From Rhyacichthys aspro (lineage: Eukaryota > Chordata > Actinopteri > Gobiiformes > Rhyacichthyidae), in contig CM072156.1 in the NCBI GenBank assembly GCA_036850595.1, positions 3,899,441 to 3,963,440 on the forward strand: a stretch of DNA of 64,000 nucleotides, in the 5' to 3' direction. This document shows positions 14,501-27,560 of the stretch, piece by piece. The position numbers and the translations under genes are program-made. Below the pieces are notes generated by a model, which saw nothing but the letters and a program-made list of their open reading frames with translations, ran no database searches and was not told the origin of the DNA. Position 1 is the stretch's first letter. Every line of letters begins with the position of its first letter.

Positions 14501-17500
14501 AAAAAGTCGGCCTCCAGGGGTTTTGCATTGTTATAACACAATAACCAAGTAAGACTGCACTGTGGAGGCCTTTTTCTTAACTCTTAATATGATGCCTGCC
14601 GTGTTTGGTGCATTTCAAACAGACTCTGATGTGGTTGCTCTGAGATAAATGTGAAAGCTGCCATACGAACCTCAGTGTGCACTAATCATGCTTCAAGATG
14701 AGCTCTCTGTGCACTTCCAACTGAACTCTGGTATTGTTCGATTAAAGTGTAAACCTCGAGTGAACCCAAAAGCGGAAAAAATGAACTGAAACGATGTTGT
14801 CCAGATAAATAAAATGAGCAGAGCGCAAACATAAAACACTGAGGAGGTAAAATACAATGGTAATGTGCCTTATTAGCATTTGGGCTAACATCCATCTAGC
14901 ATGTTTCTTAAAAAAAGGCGTGTTTTTGTTGTTTGGTGCAGTTTAAAATGCCAGCTGTCAATGCTCGAGAACCAAACTAAATGGATCATTTTCTGTTTTA
15001 GTGCAAAACGAATGAAGCTGACAACAAATGTGAACATCATCTCAGTGACAAAATCACTTAAGGGTTTATTATTTTCATTCCAAGGATTGCTCACACAGAA
15101 ATCTGAAACAAAGTTAAAACCTCAGTGTGAACTTTACTTTAGAGATTTTAACTTTTATAACCCTCAACACAGAGCTTGTTCTTATAAGCATCAACACAAC
15201 TCCCTTCAGTCTTCAGTCGGTCTTTTTAGTTCAAGATCTGATTGCAAAGATAACTGAGTTTGTATAAGAAGAAATCCTATCAACAATAAAGCGTATCTTC
15301 GTATGAGCACATCGTAGTCGTCCAATAAGCATCGTCTTTAAAAATACCATAAAAAGTGTCAAAATGAACTCACTCCAGCCGACCAGAGGAGCCAGACTCC
15401 AGGCCAGAGAGTAGAGCCAGACCGTGACGATGGCCAGAGCCGTCCTTCTCTTAGAGCTCCAGTTCACGGTGCGCAGAGGCTTCGTGATCACCAGGTACCG
15501 GTCGATGGAGATGGCCAACAGGTTCACCATGGACGTGATGCCGAACAGGGCTCCGCAGAACGCATACATTTTACAACCTACGGACGAATAGTGTAAGAAT
15601 AAACACTTAAATATTTAGCAGAGGTTGTACAAAAATGTTGACAGAGAGAGGACGAAGTTACCCATTTCTCCAAAGACCCACTCCTTGTACAGACAGTTGA
15701 TGAAGAAGATGGGCGACTGTGTGAAGGCCATGAGGAAGTCACTGACGGCCAGGTTCATGATGAAGTAGTTCGGAAGATTACGCAGCTTCTTGTTGCTGCA
15801 CAAAGAGAGAGAAAAAAATGTATCCATAACATTCAATTATTACATAAGTTTAGTTTATTCTTTATTTTCAGGAACTATGTACAAATACGTTAATCTCACA
15901 AGAAAAAAACATGCTTCGTACCAGATTTAGCTACAAGCTACAGTTTAAAGTGTAGAGTTTTAAATTGTCACAATGAGGATTTAACCTAAAACCTATTTGA
16001 ATCCAACTAAAACCCATTTGAATCCAACTAAAACCTATTTGAATCCAACCAAAACCTGTTCAAATCCAACTAAAACATATTTGAGTCCAACTAAAATCCA
16101 TTTGAATCTAACTAAAACCTATTTGAATCCAACCAAAACCCATTTCAATCCAACTAAAACATATTTGAATCCAACTAAAACCCATTTCAATCCAACTAAA
16201 ATCTATTTGAATCCAACTAAAACCCATTTCAATCCAACTAAAATCTATTTGAATCCAACTAAAACCCATTTCAATCCAACTAAAACCTGTTTGAGTCCAA
16301 CTAAAACCTATTTGAATCCAACTAAAACCCATTTCAGTCCAACTAAAACCTATATGAATCCAACTAAAGCCCATTCAAATCTGATTAAGATCCATTTGAA
16401 TCCAAGCAAAACCCATATGAATTAAACTAAAACATGTTTGAATCCAACTAAAACTCTTTTGAATCCAACTAAGACCCATTTAAATCCATCTAAAACTTGT
16501 TTTAATCCTCAATCCATAGCACTTAACTTCTTACATAACACAAAGTAAATAACTATAACTCACACATACATCGTCTGTGGCTGTGTCATTAAGTTAAATG
16601 TTAAATATTGTTCTTTGATGATTTGTGCTCGTGTTGTTCAGTCATTTCTCACGTGTCAATGTTAATCAAACCTAAACTCAGAGCTGAACTGGAAAACTCT
16701 CCCTGAACCAGAAACAGTAACAGCATTAGATTGAACCACTGTCTGTATTGATTTAACTGGAGTTTGGTTTTCTCTGTTTTTATGCGGAGACCAAAAATTG
16801 TACCATTACAATTAGCTGTGTCCACTTGACCTAAACTTCATCTATAAAAATCCATTGTATTACAAATAACTTGACGTTACGAGATGTTTATGGACTGTAG
16901 GAAGATGGGATGCAACAGTTCAAATATCAAAAGTTGCTTTCTGTTTAATAAAACTGGCTTTAAATCTAATGGGAACACAGAGCCTCACTTTAATTTTTTA
17001 CTTTTTTTTTATAAGGATTAATTATTAAATCAAATGTAGGTCTATTAAATGAGATTAGAATGTGTCTTGTCTGATGATGATTATAAACTGAGAAAAGCTC
17101 CTGGTCCCTTTTATTTATATTTGCACAGGTTAAAAATACTGGTGTTTTATGGACTCTTTATATTTTCACAGAATCCATCCTGATCAGATTAAAGAAGATG
17201 CAGCAGCTAGATTATAAGAAGAGAACATTACTCCACTTGTATTTATTTTTTAAACAAGCCCCACCTTACATCACAGATCTGTTAATCTCCTACTCCTTGA
17301 TCTCTCTGCTTTTATCGCCACTCCCTTTGTTTTGTGTCAAATCTGTTGCTCCCGCTCCACCTCACAACCTGCTCCTACTTTTTTCCATATTTTTTAATCT
17401 GAGTCCCTGATTCAACCCTCAGCCTTTTCCTCCAGAGACTTTGAGCTGCACCGAGAGTTTGTTTTGCCTTCTTGTTTTGGTGTTTTTTGGGTCTGCTCAG

Positions 17501-20500
17501 GAGTAAAAATCAATGAAGTCTATTGCAAAGTGTTTGTGTTTCCTGGTGAACTGCTTTTGGGACACAATTAAGAGATAAAACATCAACATGTCTCATAAGA
17601 AAACTGTCCAAAATCAAGGCTACAGATTTTTTTAAAGCTTTATTCACTCCTTTGTCACAACTCCTCGCAATGTTCGCTGCAAAACTCTTCACTTGCTGTC
17701 GCTGCATTTGAGAAATTACTTGTAAGACTCTTTTATTTACTTTATAAAGTCTCCCTTCATCCTATTTGTCTCATATGATTCATCCTTGTGCCCTGTCGAG
17801 TGCTCTCAGGTCACAGTAGATCACTTACAGCTAGTCGTCCACTGCTTTTGCAAACTCCATGGCCTGACTTCTTGCTTGTTTTTAATCTACTTCTGTTGCT
17901 TTTACTCGTCTTTAATTCCCTTTGTGCTTCTGATGTGAGTTAACTGTATTTATTTTACGCTTAACATCATTTTAATCAGTATTTTCAGTCTTGTGTGGTA
18001 TGTTTTTTCCCGCCAATGCCCACATTAAACCCATTATAATCATTTCTTCTTCTATTCTTTTATCTAATGGAGCCACACATTTTAGATTATGATAAAATGA
18101 AGAACCATAAATTATTTAAGCTAATGGCCAGATGGAAGACAAGAGCACTTGACAATCCCTGCATCACACAAACGCACTCTGACCTAGTTAGTGTCAGCAT
18201 CAGCAGCACAGAGCAAGGTCGAGACCCCACTAGTCTTTATTACACAACTCATGACACACTTACTGTTGTCAGAAGGTCATGCAGTAAAAACAGCATTTGG
18301 GCAGCTGACTATATGTTTGGAATGTGCTGCCACTCCTTTTTTCCAATTTCACTGCTAATCATCTTCATTTACAGCTCATTTATTGAGATTTAAAGTGTTG
18401 TACGGCGTAAATTAAATGTAAGACGAGTGTAATTTTCATTTTCGTAACAGAATTTGTGTCTGTAAGCCTCATTCAAACACAATTTTAAGGTCGAAGTTAA
18501 CTTAATTTCTAGTGCTTGCTGCAGAAACCTTCAATCAGATGAGACTTTGTATTTGAGACGATCAATGTGTGAACTCTACAAAGTCAACAGAGACAATCAC
18601 CAACAAGCTACAGCCAAAGAGTAAAGGAAAGAAATGAATGGGATAGGAATAAAAAAAATAAAAAAAACAGTAACACTTTAGAATAACTCACACTATTAAG
18701 CATCAGTTGAGCCGCAAATAGCAACACAAACAAGTTGCTAGTTTTGGTAAGACGTACATTTCTTCTATTACTTCTTTTTTGGAGAAACTTCAGAGTCGGG
18801 ATAAAAGATGTAGTGTAGGGATCACAAAACTCCTGATCACACATACAGGAAGTTACTTATAGGAAAAACAAGACCTCAACACGTCATCTAGAGTTGATCG
18901 TCAAGTGTTAATAGATGAGAACAAAGCTTAGTCCCATCACATGAGTTCTCACTGACAGGAGACAGGACGTTTAAAGCATTAAGTTTACTCTCTGTACATC
19001 TCTCAGGTGTCTGTCTAATTGTGTCACTTTTTATCTGCATTGCTCAACTTTAAATCTATGTTTGGGTCACTGGATTTGCGTCAATGAAAATGAATGACTG
19101 AAGGTCACTTTAGACACTTCTTGTGTTAATTGCATATACAGTACACAAGGTTAAATCCATAAAAGGGGTAATTGACATGATCTTTTGACCTTTCTTAGGT
19201 CACTATTTCCCTAAGACCACAACACATGGGGTCAAATAAATGGTCAGCTGTGAGTCATGTGATGTTTTTATGGCTCTACACTTCTTTTGTTTGTTTATAT
19301 TTCTCTACATACACTGTTTAGGTTCAAAATTATGTGTAAAATGCCTGCCTTCTTTTAATTCACTTGTAGGGGGCATTATTTTACTTCGACTCAACATGCT
19401 GCTCCTGCTCAGTTCTATTTGAAATACAAGTATGAGTCACATGGTTCATCAGGGAGCAGCTTGTTGTGAACACCACTTTGTTGCCATGTAACTGAGAGGA
19501 TCACGGAGCAGGAGGCTAAGAAGCAAAGATTATTTTTCATGTCATTACCAGCTTTTGGAAAGCCTTTTGATCCTGCGGACTAAAGCACGAGCTGTGATCC
19601 TGAGAGCCTCTACCTAGGGGTCAGGGTTGGTCTTTTGATTTTAAAATTCATGATTATGCAGGTGTCAAAAAATTCAGCCTTTTGCAAAGATTGATCTCCG
19701 TTATATTTCCACAGGGTTTTCTACAGATGGAGCTGCTGGGTTATCATAGCTGTTCACATGTTCTTTAAAGGACGAGTGTGTAGTGTGGATTTCCAGTCTT
19801 CAGTAAAGCCACCAGAGAGACATTTAAAAGGACATAAAACGACACTTCTGGCCTTTCAAGCAGCACTAAAGAACTTTTTCATCTTAAAATGTGTGGCCTA
19901 AAAGTCATTTAAATGTTTCCTCAGTAACCACTCAGAATTACTACGTTCCTATGATTCCTTTTTTAGTTTGAGTTCCTTTGTCGTTTCTCTCTTTATCTAA
20001 ATGTTAAATTTAGTTTATGTAAGACGTGCCTTCCTCAATCTAAAGTGATCTACTGTATTTGCCCCGAGTAATGTGAACACTTAAGATGGCGTGTCTAGGA
20101 AAGTCACGCAATGCTGCTTTAAACACTAAACACTAAACATTAGCCTATGGTGTGAAAATGTCAGGTTATATTCCTTTATCATGTTGATAAATGTTTATTT
20201 TGTTCATCAGCAACAAGAAAAGTGCAAGGTTTGAATCACAAAAAGTGTCTCTTCAGATTCTCACAATTTAAACCGTGAGATGAAAAATGTAAAGCGCATT
20301 GAATTTTAGGACATGTCCGAAACCACAACTGTTATTTTATGAAGTTAGAAAAAGAAAATTGATCCCTAGAGAGAATTAATAATGTAGAAAAACTGAACAA
20401 GAACACTAGATTGTTCCTTTCTGTGCGTATTCGAAGAGGTGTTACATTTCCTATGCCCGACGTTTGCACAAACAACAGCAGTGTTTGAACAATTTTATAA

Positions 20501-20950
20501 AACTGGTTCTTCAGATAAATTTAATATATGTATTGACAATATTTATTAAATCATGTCCATTGTTTCCCCAAGTTACAAAATAACAAGTTTTGGTTGTCAT
20601 TTAGGTCTCGATATTATTCTCATTTGCAGGTGATGCCCTGAGTGAAATTGAGTTTGTGATTATCCGTCTTTCTGTCTGTGCCTGACTCTGTCCAGCACTG
20701 CCCCAGATTATAAAATGGCTAATGCACTTGGATTAACCATGGATTAACCTGTCAAAATTAAAACCCTTCCCTTCTACACTCACCTGTAGAAGGCGAACAT
20801 CACCAGAGCGTTGCCAGTGATGCCCAGCGCCCCGATAACGAACACGAAGAAGGCGATGATGTAGTGAGCATGGTCCGGCACGTCCACTTTACTGAAGAAT
20901 GAGCTCCGACTGTGTGCATTGTCCGGATCCATGCTCTCAGTCGACCACAT
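8548..20950 (-). CDS. opn4x: Melanopsin, OPN4X type (nine coding exons, complete)
   Basis: Bistable retinal-binding photopigment GPCR of the plasma membrane, expected to signal through Gq. Coding exons in transcript order: 20784-20950, 15662-15795, 15374-15577, 13922-14093, 12954-13115, 11595-11702, 10459-10630, 10233-10379, 8548-8958. All junctions are GT..AG with matching phase, giving 558 aa. The start ATG at 20950 follows an in-frame TGA by one codon; Met7 has the better Kozak context (A at -3, G at +4). Visible landmarks: TM3 Cys102 and loop Cys180, Asp-Arg-Tyr at 126-128, PEG Glu174 at the invertebrate-type counterion position, Schiff-base Lys298 in AKAS, and NPFIY at 304-308. The Ser/Thr-rich tail runs from about 317. 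The tail motif PRIIVISPTSES matches OPN4X rather than mammalian OPN4M. Intron 1 is about 5 kb and holds a 21-bp minisatellite. The exact paralogue (xa or xb) was not resolved. Confidence 0.95.
11595..11702 (-). other. opn4x: opn4x exon 6: TM7 with the retinal attachment lysine
   Basis: This 108-bp exon encodes residues 281-315. It holds AKAS with Lys298 (codon at 11648-11650), the predicted Schiff-base site for 11-cis-retinal, and NPFIY at the end of TM7. An intact lysine and intact splice sites argue that the pigment is functional and not a pseudogene. Confidence 0.93.
14611..15040 (+). mobile_element. Dispersed ~430-bp nonautonomous element, copy 1 (opn4x intron 3)
   Basis: Shares with copies at 31065 and 44949 the ordered blocks AGACTCTG.TGGTTGCTC, CTTATTAGCATTTGGGCTAAC, TTTGGTGCAGTTTAAAA and ACAAATGTGAAC. 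Diverged and without coding capacity. Superfamily not assigned. Confidence 0.7.
15985..16500. repeat. 21-bp minisatellite in opn4x intron 1
   Basis: About 24 imperfect copies of a 21-bp unit of the form AATCCAACTAAAACCCATTTG. Since 21 is divisible by three, both strands give long artificial open frames. No flanking transposon ends are visible. Confidence 0.93.
18866..18970. repeat. Dispersed repeat with GATGAGAA core, opn4x intron 1
   Basis: An AAGACCT, TAGATGAGAA, CACATGA series resembling 27463, 29617 and 52757. A diverged interspersed repeat of unknown class. Confidence 0.4.
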
Positions 20951-21030
20951 GGCTCAGACTCCTCATTAAAACCACCAACGCTGTGCAGTCGAACTCCTTT
21001 GGCTCGAGCCTGGACTCCATAGTGTCATTT

Positions 21031-21090
21031 TTAAAAAGCTTACTGCAGCTGGAGAGTCCAGAATCCTGTTCAGACAGTGTTTGGGATTAG
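21031..21090 (-). promoter_or_regulatory. Candidate opn4x core promoter with CRX/OTX-type site
   Basis: Read on the minus strand, a TAATCC core (21084-21089) lies about 135 bp upstream of the first ATG. A TATA-like T/A run (about 21028-21037) lies between them. TAATCC is the canonical CRX/OTX2 binding core of photoreceptor and pineal genes. The arrangement would give a short 5' UTR. Such short motifs occur often by chance, and an upstream noncoding exon is possible, so this is a weak inference. Confidence 0.3.
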
Positions 21091-23118
21091 ATTTACTGAG
21101 ATGCACTATTCATTTGAGTGCAACAGTGTTAAACCGGTTTATTATAAATGAATGAAAGAAAGAGAAGACTTGCAAATCCAGTCAAATACAAATAAAAATG
21201 AATAGTCTCAAAAAATTAAAAAAGAGAACTGTTATGAAAGGTAAAGTGGGCTTGGGCAGGGTGTTGTCCATTTGAATGAAATAAAGAATGGAAAAAAATG
21301 CAAAAAACAAATATCCTGAAGCACTGGGATTGGTTATGTCCAAACTTCAGAGTAAACGCAAATTGATGAAGGACCAAAAAGCCAGTGTCATCGATGTGTG
21401 GAAGAGTGGATTAATTCCTAGGCCTTGTTACTGATTACTCTTAGAGACATCACATATTGACAAAAAATGAAGAAGCATCAAATAAAATAACATTTTGTGG
21501 GTCTGTGTCAGACTTTTAGATTATTTTGAAAGTGCTGCAGATTGTTAAGTCCAAACAAAATGCCCATTAAAATGTCCAATTGTCCAAAGTATATATTAGA
21601 GATAAAAGTCAAGACAATGAAAAGTGGTGCACTCTGGTTTAAAGTGGCACAAAAAATGACCAAGAAAGAATGAAAAATGGAGTCTTGTAAGTAACTGATT
21701 GCAAAGTGCACTTAAAATGCGCTTAAATTTAACTCCAGATGATTAACGAATAAGTGTCCAAACTATATACAAACAAATTATAGAAAGAATTAAAAACCGA
21801 GCTGATTAATTCCTTTGTGCATTTGCTGTTTCTGCCCAAAACTACAAATTAGACGGAACAAAAAGCTTAAAAATGAAAAAGTATAATCTTCAGCAGCAGA
21901 TTATTTCCAAAATGCATTAAATCCAATTGAAGTCCGTTGTTCTAAAGTCACAGCCCGAGTGTCTCTGTGGTGCTCATTGACAGATAAATCCAACATGTCA
22001 GGTCCCAGTGCGCTGCTGTACATCTGGAGCGTATATGGTGAGTGTTAGCCCGCAGCCTGTCACACCAGCTGTGCACTGAGCTCTGAGTCAGTGGCCGGCT
22101 CCTGATTATCCCAGCGACCAACCAGCGCCCGCCTCCTCCTAACCTCCCAGGCTGCCTCTCTCTCTCTCAGCCAAGCCCACTGTCATCTCTGCCCTGAGCG
22201 CTCAGCCCCTGAACCCTTTAACTACTTACATAACAGTCATGATGTTATTACCGACACTACACGCAGGATCGACAACCACTTCGCTCTTCTGTCTTTAGAT
22301 CACTTTTACACCAATAAAATCACAGCATTACGAGGTTAAATGGGGAATCAAAGCAACTACTCCAAACTACTCACAGCCTCATACACATTCATGTAAGGCC
22401 TCATGCATTTTGCACAAAGACATGCATGTTTTCTCCTTCCAAATGCCCCAAGCACTAATGCGACATCCTTGTGCTTTCAGACGCTGACATGCACAGACTG
22501 TAAGTTCTCTCATGAAGCCAAGGAAGTAATTGGTTTCCTCCAGGAATAAGTTGCATTGATGTTGGGGGTGCGATGAATTGTCATTTTCAAAACAGTAATT
22601 ACATTGTAAGTATGACTTGACTAAGTAACAGTTTTATAGAGTTATGAGACTTGGATAGTTTTTTTCCTCGGTACCAAAACATAAATATACTTGTGGGCCA
22701 GGAGCCAAAAATGTGTTTGCATTTAATTAAAAAGAAATACTCTTCCTCCAAGGTTTGTTTAAAATGCCTTTTGTTGGTGTCCCACAACCTGCACCACTCT
22801 GTTTAGTTCTGACAAGGTTGCACTGAATTGAAAGCCTGTGAACTTAAGCTAAGTTTACTCAGAATGACCCAGACCTTCATAAATCCATCAAATCAGGACT
22901 AGTTTGGGACTTATAGAGTATGTAAATGTGCACACGCAAACCTACTGAAATATCTCATAGTTAACCACAGCTTTTTTTAACACAATTTAATCTTCAAAGT
23001 TAACGTGAGCACCATGAGTGAGGGCAGTGGGCTGTTTCTGGGGTTTCTGGGGCATATATCCAGTACTTTTGCAGATTAAATCAGGAGTCAGACTGCAGTC
23101 TTAGTAACAAAACATGAA

Positions 23119-23190
23119 GACCCCTGGTGGGCCAAATCAAACCCTTGGTGGGCCATTTTTTACCCTTGGGCCCCACTTTGTGCACCCCTG
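23119..23190 (-). mobile_element. hAT-like element end (fragment)
   Basis: On the minus strand it begins CAGGGGTGCACAAAGTGGGG and continues with repeated GGCCCACCA phrases, typical of one end of a nonautonomous hAT element. The other end is not seen. Confidence 0.45.
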
Positions 23191-26100
23191 GTTTAGTGTA
23201 ATTATCTTTTGTCAATTGTTAACTGATGGCTACGTTCACACTAATACATTTTCATTTTCAAACACAGTGGAAATGATGACAATAAACTCTACTATGTTTC
23301 AGTTTTGTAAAAAGAGTGTGAGTCATTAGCGTACATGTATTTACATGTATTTACATCAATGTGCAGGATTCTCCTCTATTGTTGCAGGAAGTGCTTTTTG
23401 ATCTGTCTTAATTGCTCATCTTTAATCCTGTCATAGTGGGGAGGGGTCCATTAGTGCGGATTTAAAGCCACTACTTATGACTTTGCTGCAACTATTAACT
23501 ACTAATTGTTAATGTTTAACTGGAAAGAGTGTGACAGGATTTTAAATGTTATTGGCTTTTGGTCTAGAGCCTTTGTCCGTAATTAATCAATAATTGTCAA
23601 AAACAAAGAGAAAGTGTCCCTTCCAGCTCTCACTATGTCAACTTACACAGACAAACCACACAAAAATAGAAAAAACTGAGAAAAGGGAAGCAAATTATAA
23701 ATAATATTATGTTTAAGAAGCTGATTATTGTGGTCTGACAACAATAAATGGTTAAATTGTGTACTTTTCCGGAGTAAGTTGCACTAAACCCCTCAGAGGA
23801 TCTTACCACAACATCAGCGGCAGCCATTTTGTGACCTTACTTACCTTGTTTACTGGAGTGTACATTACCCGACAGAAACAGGAGGATTGTTATGGTCACA
23901 GAGGAACCGTGGTGTTTCCTGTTCGAACTCTGCTCTCAGGTCAGAGGTCGGGAGAGCCCGGCACGCCACATCTGCCGGTCATGGCTTTTTATGGAGCTGG
24001 AGTCCACTGACGGGGCGAGATGAAGGGGGAAGAATGCGGTGCTTTAGACAGAGATGTCCAGTAAGCTCCGGTGCTCGTCTTAATCTGTGCGCTGTGCATG
24101 CATGTGGATCAGTGTTTGATCTGCCGCCAATAAGGACATAAATCATACTCCACATGATGTTTCTGTGCACTTCACACATGTGCTGCTGCCGTGGACGTAT
24201 CCGCACGCCACACACAGCTGACACGGGCAGATGTTTGGAGGGATTACTGTCATGAAGCCCTGTAATTACAACCAATATGGAGTATGATTCCACCAAATGA
24301 CAGGATTATAGCAACGGCATATCTCTTATTGGACAGTTATCGTTTATGACTCTAGCAACCGGCATAAAATACTAATCGATGACACACAGAAAGCTGCACA
24401 ACAATCACAACATACAGATATATCAATTCTGAACCACTTGAGCCAGTCGTGTTACGTTAAGCAAATCAGAGACGTTCACTGACTTTGGCCTCGAGGTCGT
24501 GCTCATTAAGGCAGTGTTATGAGCCGTGTTTGGAACATGAAGAGAAGCTGAGTTTAAAAGAAAAAACACTTTTACAAGAAGTGTTTATTGAGCATTTCTT
24601 GAACACTGTGGAAAACATTGAGTAAAAAAGTATGTATTTACAAAACCAACCTGAAACGCTGCTCCACAGAATAAAAATTAAGAGATAAAATCACACTGTG
24701 GGTCATTTGGCTTATTTTTCTTGATTTCGTTTACAGAGGGAGAGTAGAGGGCTACATACTCATAGAACTGGAGTTACATCTAGTATTTCTTGTGTGTTAC
24801 GCCCTCTACGGACGTCGCTATTGGTTAAACCTACACGAAGTCCATATAGATCCAATGTGCTCCCAGCCTTTTGTCTCTGATTGGAGCAAAAATCCAGAAA
24901 ATTCTAACTTCCTGTCTTCAATCTTGATCACAAACTGGGATTATGTCTGTGTTTAGTTTTTGGGCAGAAAAGAAATACACAAATAAATGAAATAAGAGCT
25001 AATAAATAAACTAGAACAAAAGGATTCCCAACACTCGGTCTTCAAATATCTGACCGAGCTCCTCACCTTGTCTCTAATGGAGCGACAACAACTCAGCGAA
25101 GGAAACTCATTTCAGCTGCTTGGATTAAAGATCTTGACCTACAGCTCATGACTGAAAAGTGAGGGTTGTAAATTGATAGTTTTGCCTTGCAGTTCAGCTC
25201 ATTCTATTGTTTCTTTCTTTCATTTTCCTTGAAGGACATAAGTAAGTCTTTCCAACGGAAACATCTGCAATACATTATTAAACCAATCAGAATCATTTGG
25301 TGCTGTTTTGTTCAGCCAGTGTTGTAATAATGTTAATCTAGCACTGCACCACAACAATGATTTTAATTCAGAATATTGTTTAAACTTTGGGTCTTCAATG
25401 GGTAATCCCAAGATACACATTCGTTTTCACAATTCTTGACAGGTTTTTACATATTTGTTCCCAATATTGCTAAGTCTTTGGACATGACCACATTAAAAGA
25501 AAATACGTTTATTGTTTCTAAAAGTCTATTTTTCCAAGAAAGACAAAAGTAGGAGTGTGTGTTGGTGGGATTGTTTGTCGTATGTGTTCCAACTGGACAT
25601 CTGTCATTTGGTCCACTGCTATAGGTCAACCAGTAGGTCTGATGTGAACCACCGGCTAATGGCGCTCAATATAACGAGTTCCTCTTTGCCTCTGTGCAGA
25701 TAACTATCGACGCCTGGTTTGTGTCATGGCCCGTAGGTCACAGGGCCACTCAATAACAATGAGCTTTTCCATCCAGAACAAAAGTCAGTCATGTCGTTAA
25801 ACCTGTCGCTTCGTTGGAGTTAGTGTTACCATCCGGATCAATCGAAATGAACATGTGACACACTGAACTCCATCATTATTTCCACGCCTTTCCTGTGATT
25901 TGTGAAGACGAGGCTCATGAATCCATACAGGCTCGATAATCTAAGGTCAACGCCTAGAGACAGTATCTGTTTGAGGTCGTTGAGGTCAAGGCTTTGATAA
26001 AGTATGACCAATGTCAGGTTGGATTTGGTGGGTCAGAGCTGCTCCTGCTGCAATAATATAGAGCAGCTACATAAACAAAACATTAGAAAAGTGGCTTCAA

Positions 26101-26798
26101 CAGGAACAGCAGCGGTCTCTCAAATGTCTACGGATGATTTTTTAAAGTGAAATTTCCTATCTTTGTGTTTGAAGAAAAAATCCTCTCCATTCAAGAACGT
26201 TTGAGGAATCAGAACACTAGCAATATCAGACACTAATACCACTTTTAAATGCTTCAGAAGAACCAGATATTTCCAAGCGTAGCTTTGAATGCTATTGGCT
26301 GTTCAATGCTCAAGAACACCCAGTGATTATTGGCTAAGATAAACCTGGGCTGAAAGAGAAAGTTAAAAACCAGCGTGATGAAAGAAATGAACCCAAAGTA
26401 ACTCGTTTCAGATTTGTTTGTTTTGTATCAACTCAAAATTTGTCGTCAAAGCCAATGATTTTAAAATGTTGGTGAATTAAAAAGATCCAACACATTGTTT
26501 TCTGTTAAACTTAGGTATGACCCAAATTCAAAAATGTTTTGGCAAAAAAAATTAATAAATATCAAAAAAGCATTCAAAGCAATAATCTTCATTAGTGTGT
26601 AATAAAGTGAATGTGAAAAATAAGGCCAAGAAGAAAAGGTTTTATTGTGAAATGTCAGATTTAAGTGACTTTGCTCAAAGCTGATTGTTCTATTTTGGTT
26701 TTGCGATCTCTAAACTGGAATTAAACCAGCTTTTGAGCAAGAACGCTGTTGAGTTCAAAACAAACCACCTTCTTAAACCAAACTAAACCTGAACTTAC

Positions 26799-26980
26799 CT
26801 GGGTAAAAACAGCTTTGTGCAGCAGGGCTCTGGTATGAACAGCAAATAGAGGAAGAAACAAAGAAAGTCCAAATGAATAAAACAGTATCTCAGAGATTTC
26901 AGAGCCACGGACCGTGACAGAGCGGTCACAGATGCTAACCAGACCAGTGCAACCGAACCGTCCCGTTATCCTCCGGGCAG
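26799..26980 (-). other. Unassigned exon-like block with consensus splice sites
   Basis: Minus strand: acceptor TTCTCTTTGGCAG at 26981, a 182-bp block open in one frame, then a perfect donor CAG|GTAAGT at 26799-26798. The encoded peptide is not recognised. It could be a 5' UTR exon of opn4x, an lncRNA exon, or chance. Confidence 0.22.
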
Positions 26981-27462
26981 CTGCCAAAGAGAAGATGATG
27001 AAGGAAAGTTGTGACACAAACATGGAAAAAGAATAAGAGAAACTGTCAGACTCTGGCTCCCACTCTGACCCAATCAAAGAAAGAAATGAAACGCCACTAA
27101 AGCCAAATCAATCAGCTCTGAATGCCTGTGCACTTTTAATATACGCAGGTCACAACAAAAACTCATCAGAACAACCTTTTACCAGTAAGAGCATTCATCA
27201 CATGCTTATGTTCGTTTAGAGCTTGTAAGAACCGTCCATGTCATTTTGAGACAATGTGGCTTTAAGTTCAGAAATTTAATGTTCCTACAATTTAAGTACT
27301 CACGCTTTCAAATCAAAAGTTCCTGTTTAATGCAAATGTTACGTCACGATGCAAGACTCGTTAAAAGTCCATTACCTGATATATTTTTACTGTTTCATTT
27401 AGTTTTCAGTTCAATCTCCTAAAGTTTATTGTAACAGGAATCATCAGTGAAAAAATGAGACC

Positions 27463-27560
27463 TTAAGACGTGATCTAGTCTTTATAATTAAGGATTTTAT
27501 TAGATGAGAATGATCAGTCCACAGCAGGATTTTGTCCAATCACAGCTCACTTCAGGTAAA
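27463..27560. repeat. Dispersed repeat with GATGAGAATGATCA core
   Basis: GAGACCTTAAG, AAGGATTTTATTAGATGAGA, ATGATCAG, then CCAATCACAG. Shares the long middle block with the copy at 29617. Confidence 0.5.

Noticed and set aside
15997..16425. A 142-codon open frame of repeated NPTKTxL heptapeptides, with an open frame on the other strand too
   Set aside because: The 21-bp intronic minisatellite has a period divisible by three, so open frames on both strands arise automatically. There is no start context or splice support.
23887..24296. Overlapping frames on both strands in a GC-rich patch
   Set aside because: No conserved motif; similar-length frames on both strands are typical of locally GC-rich DNA.
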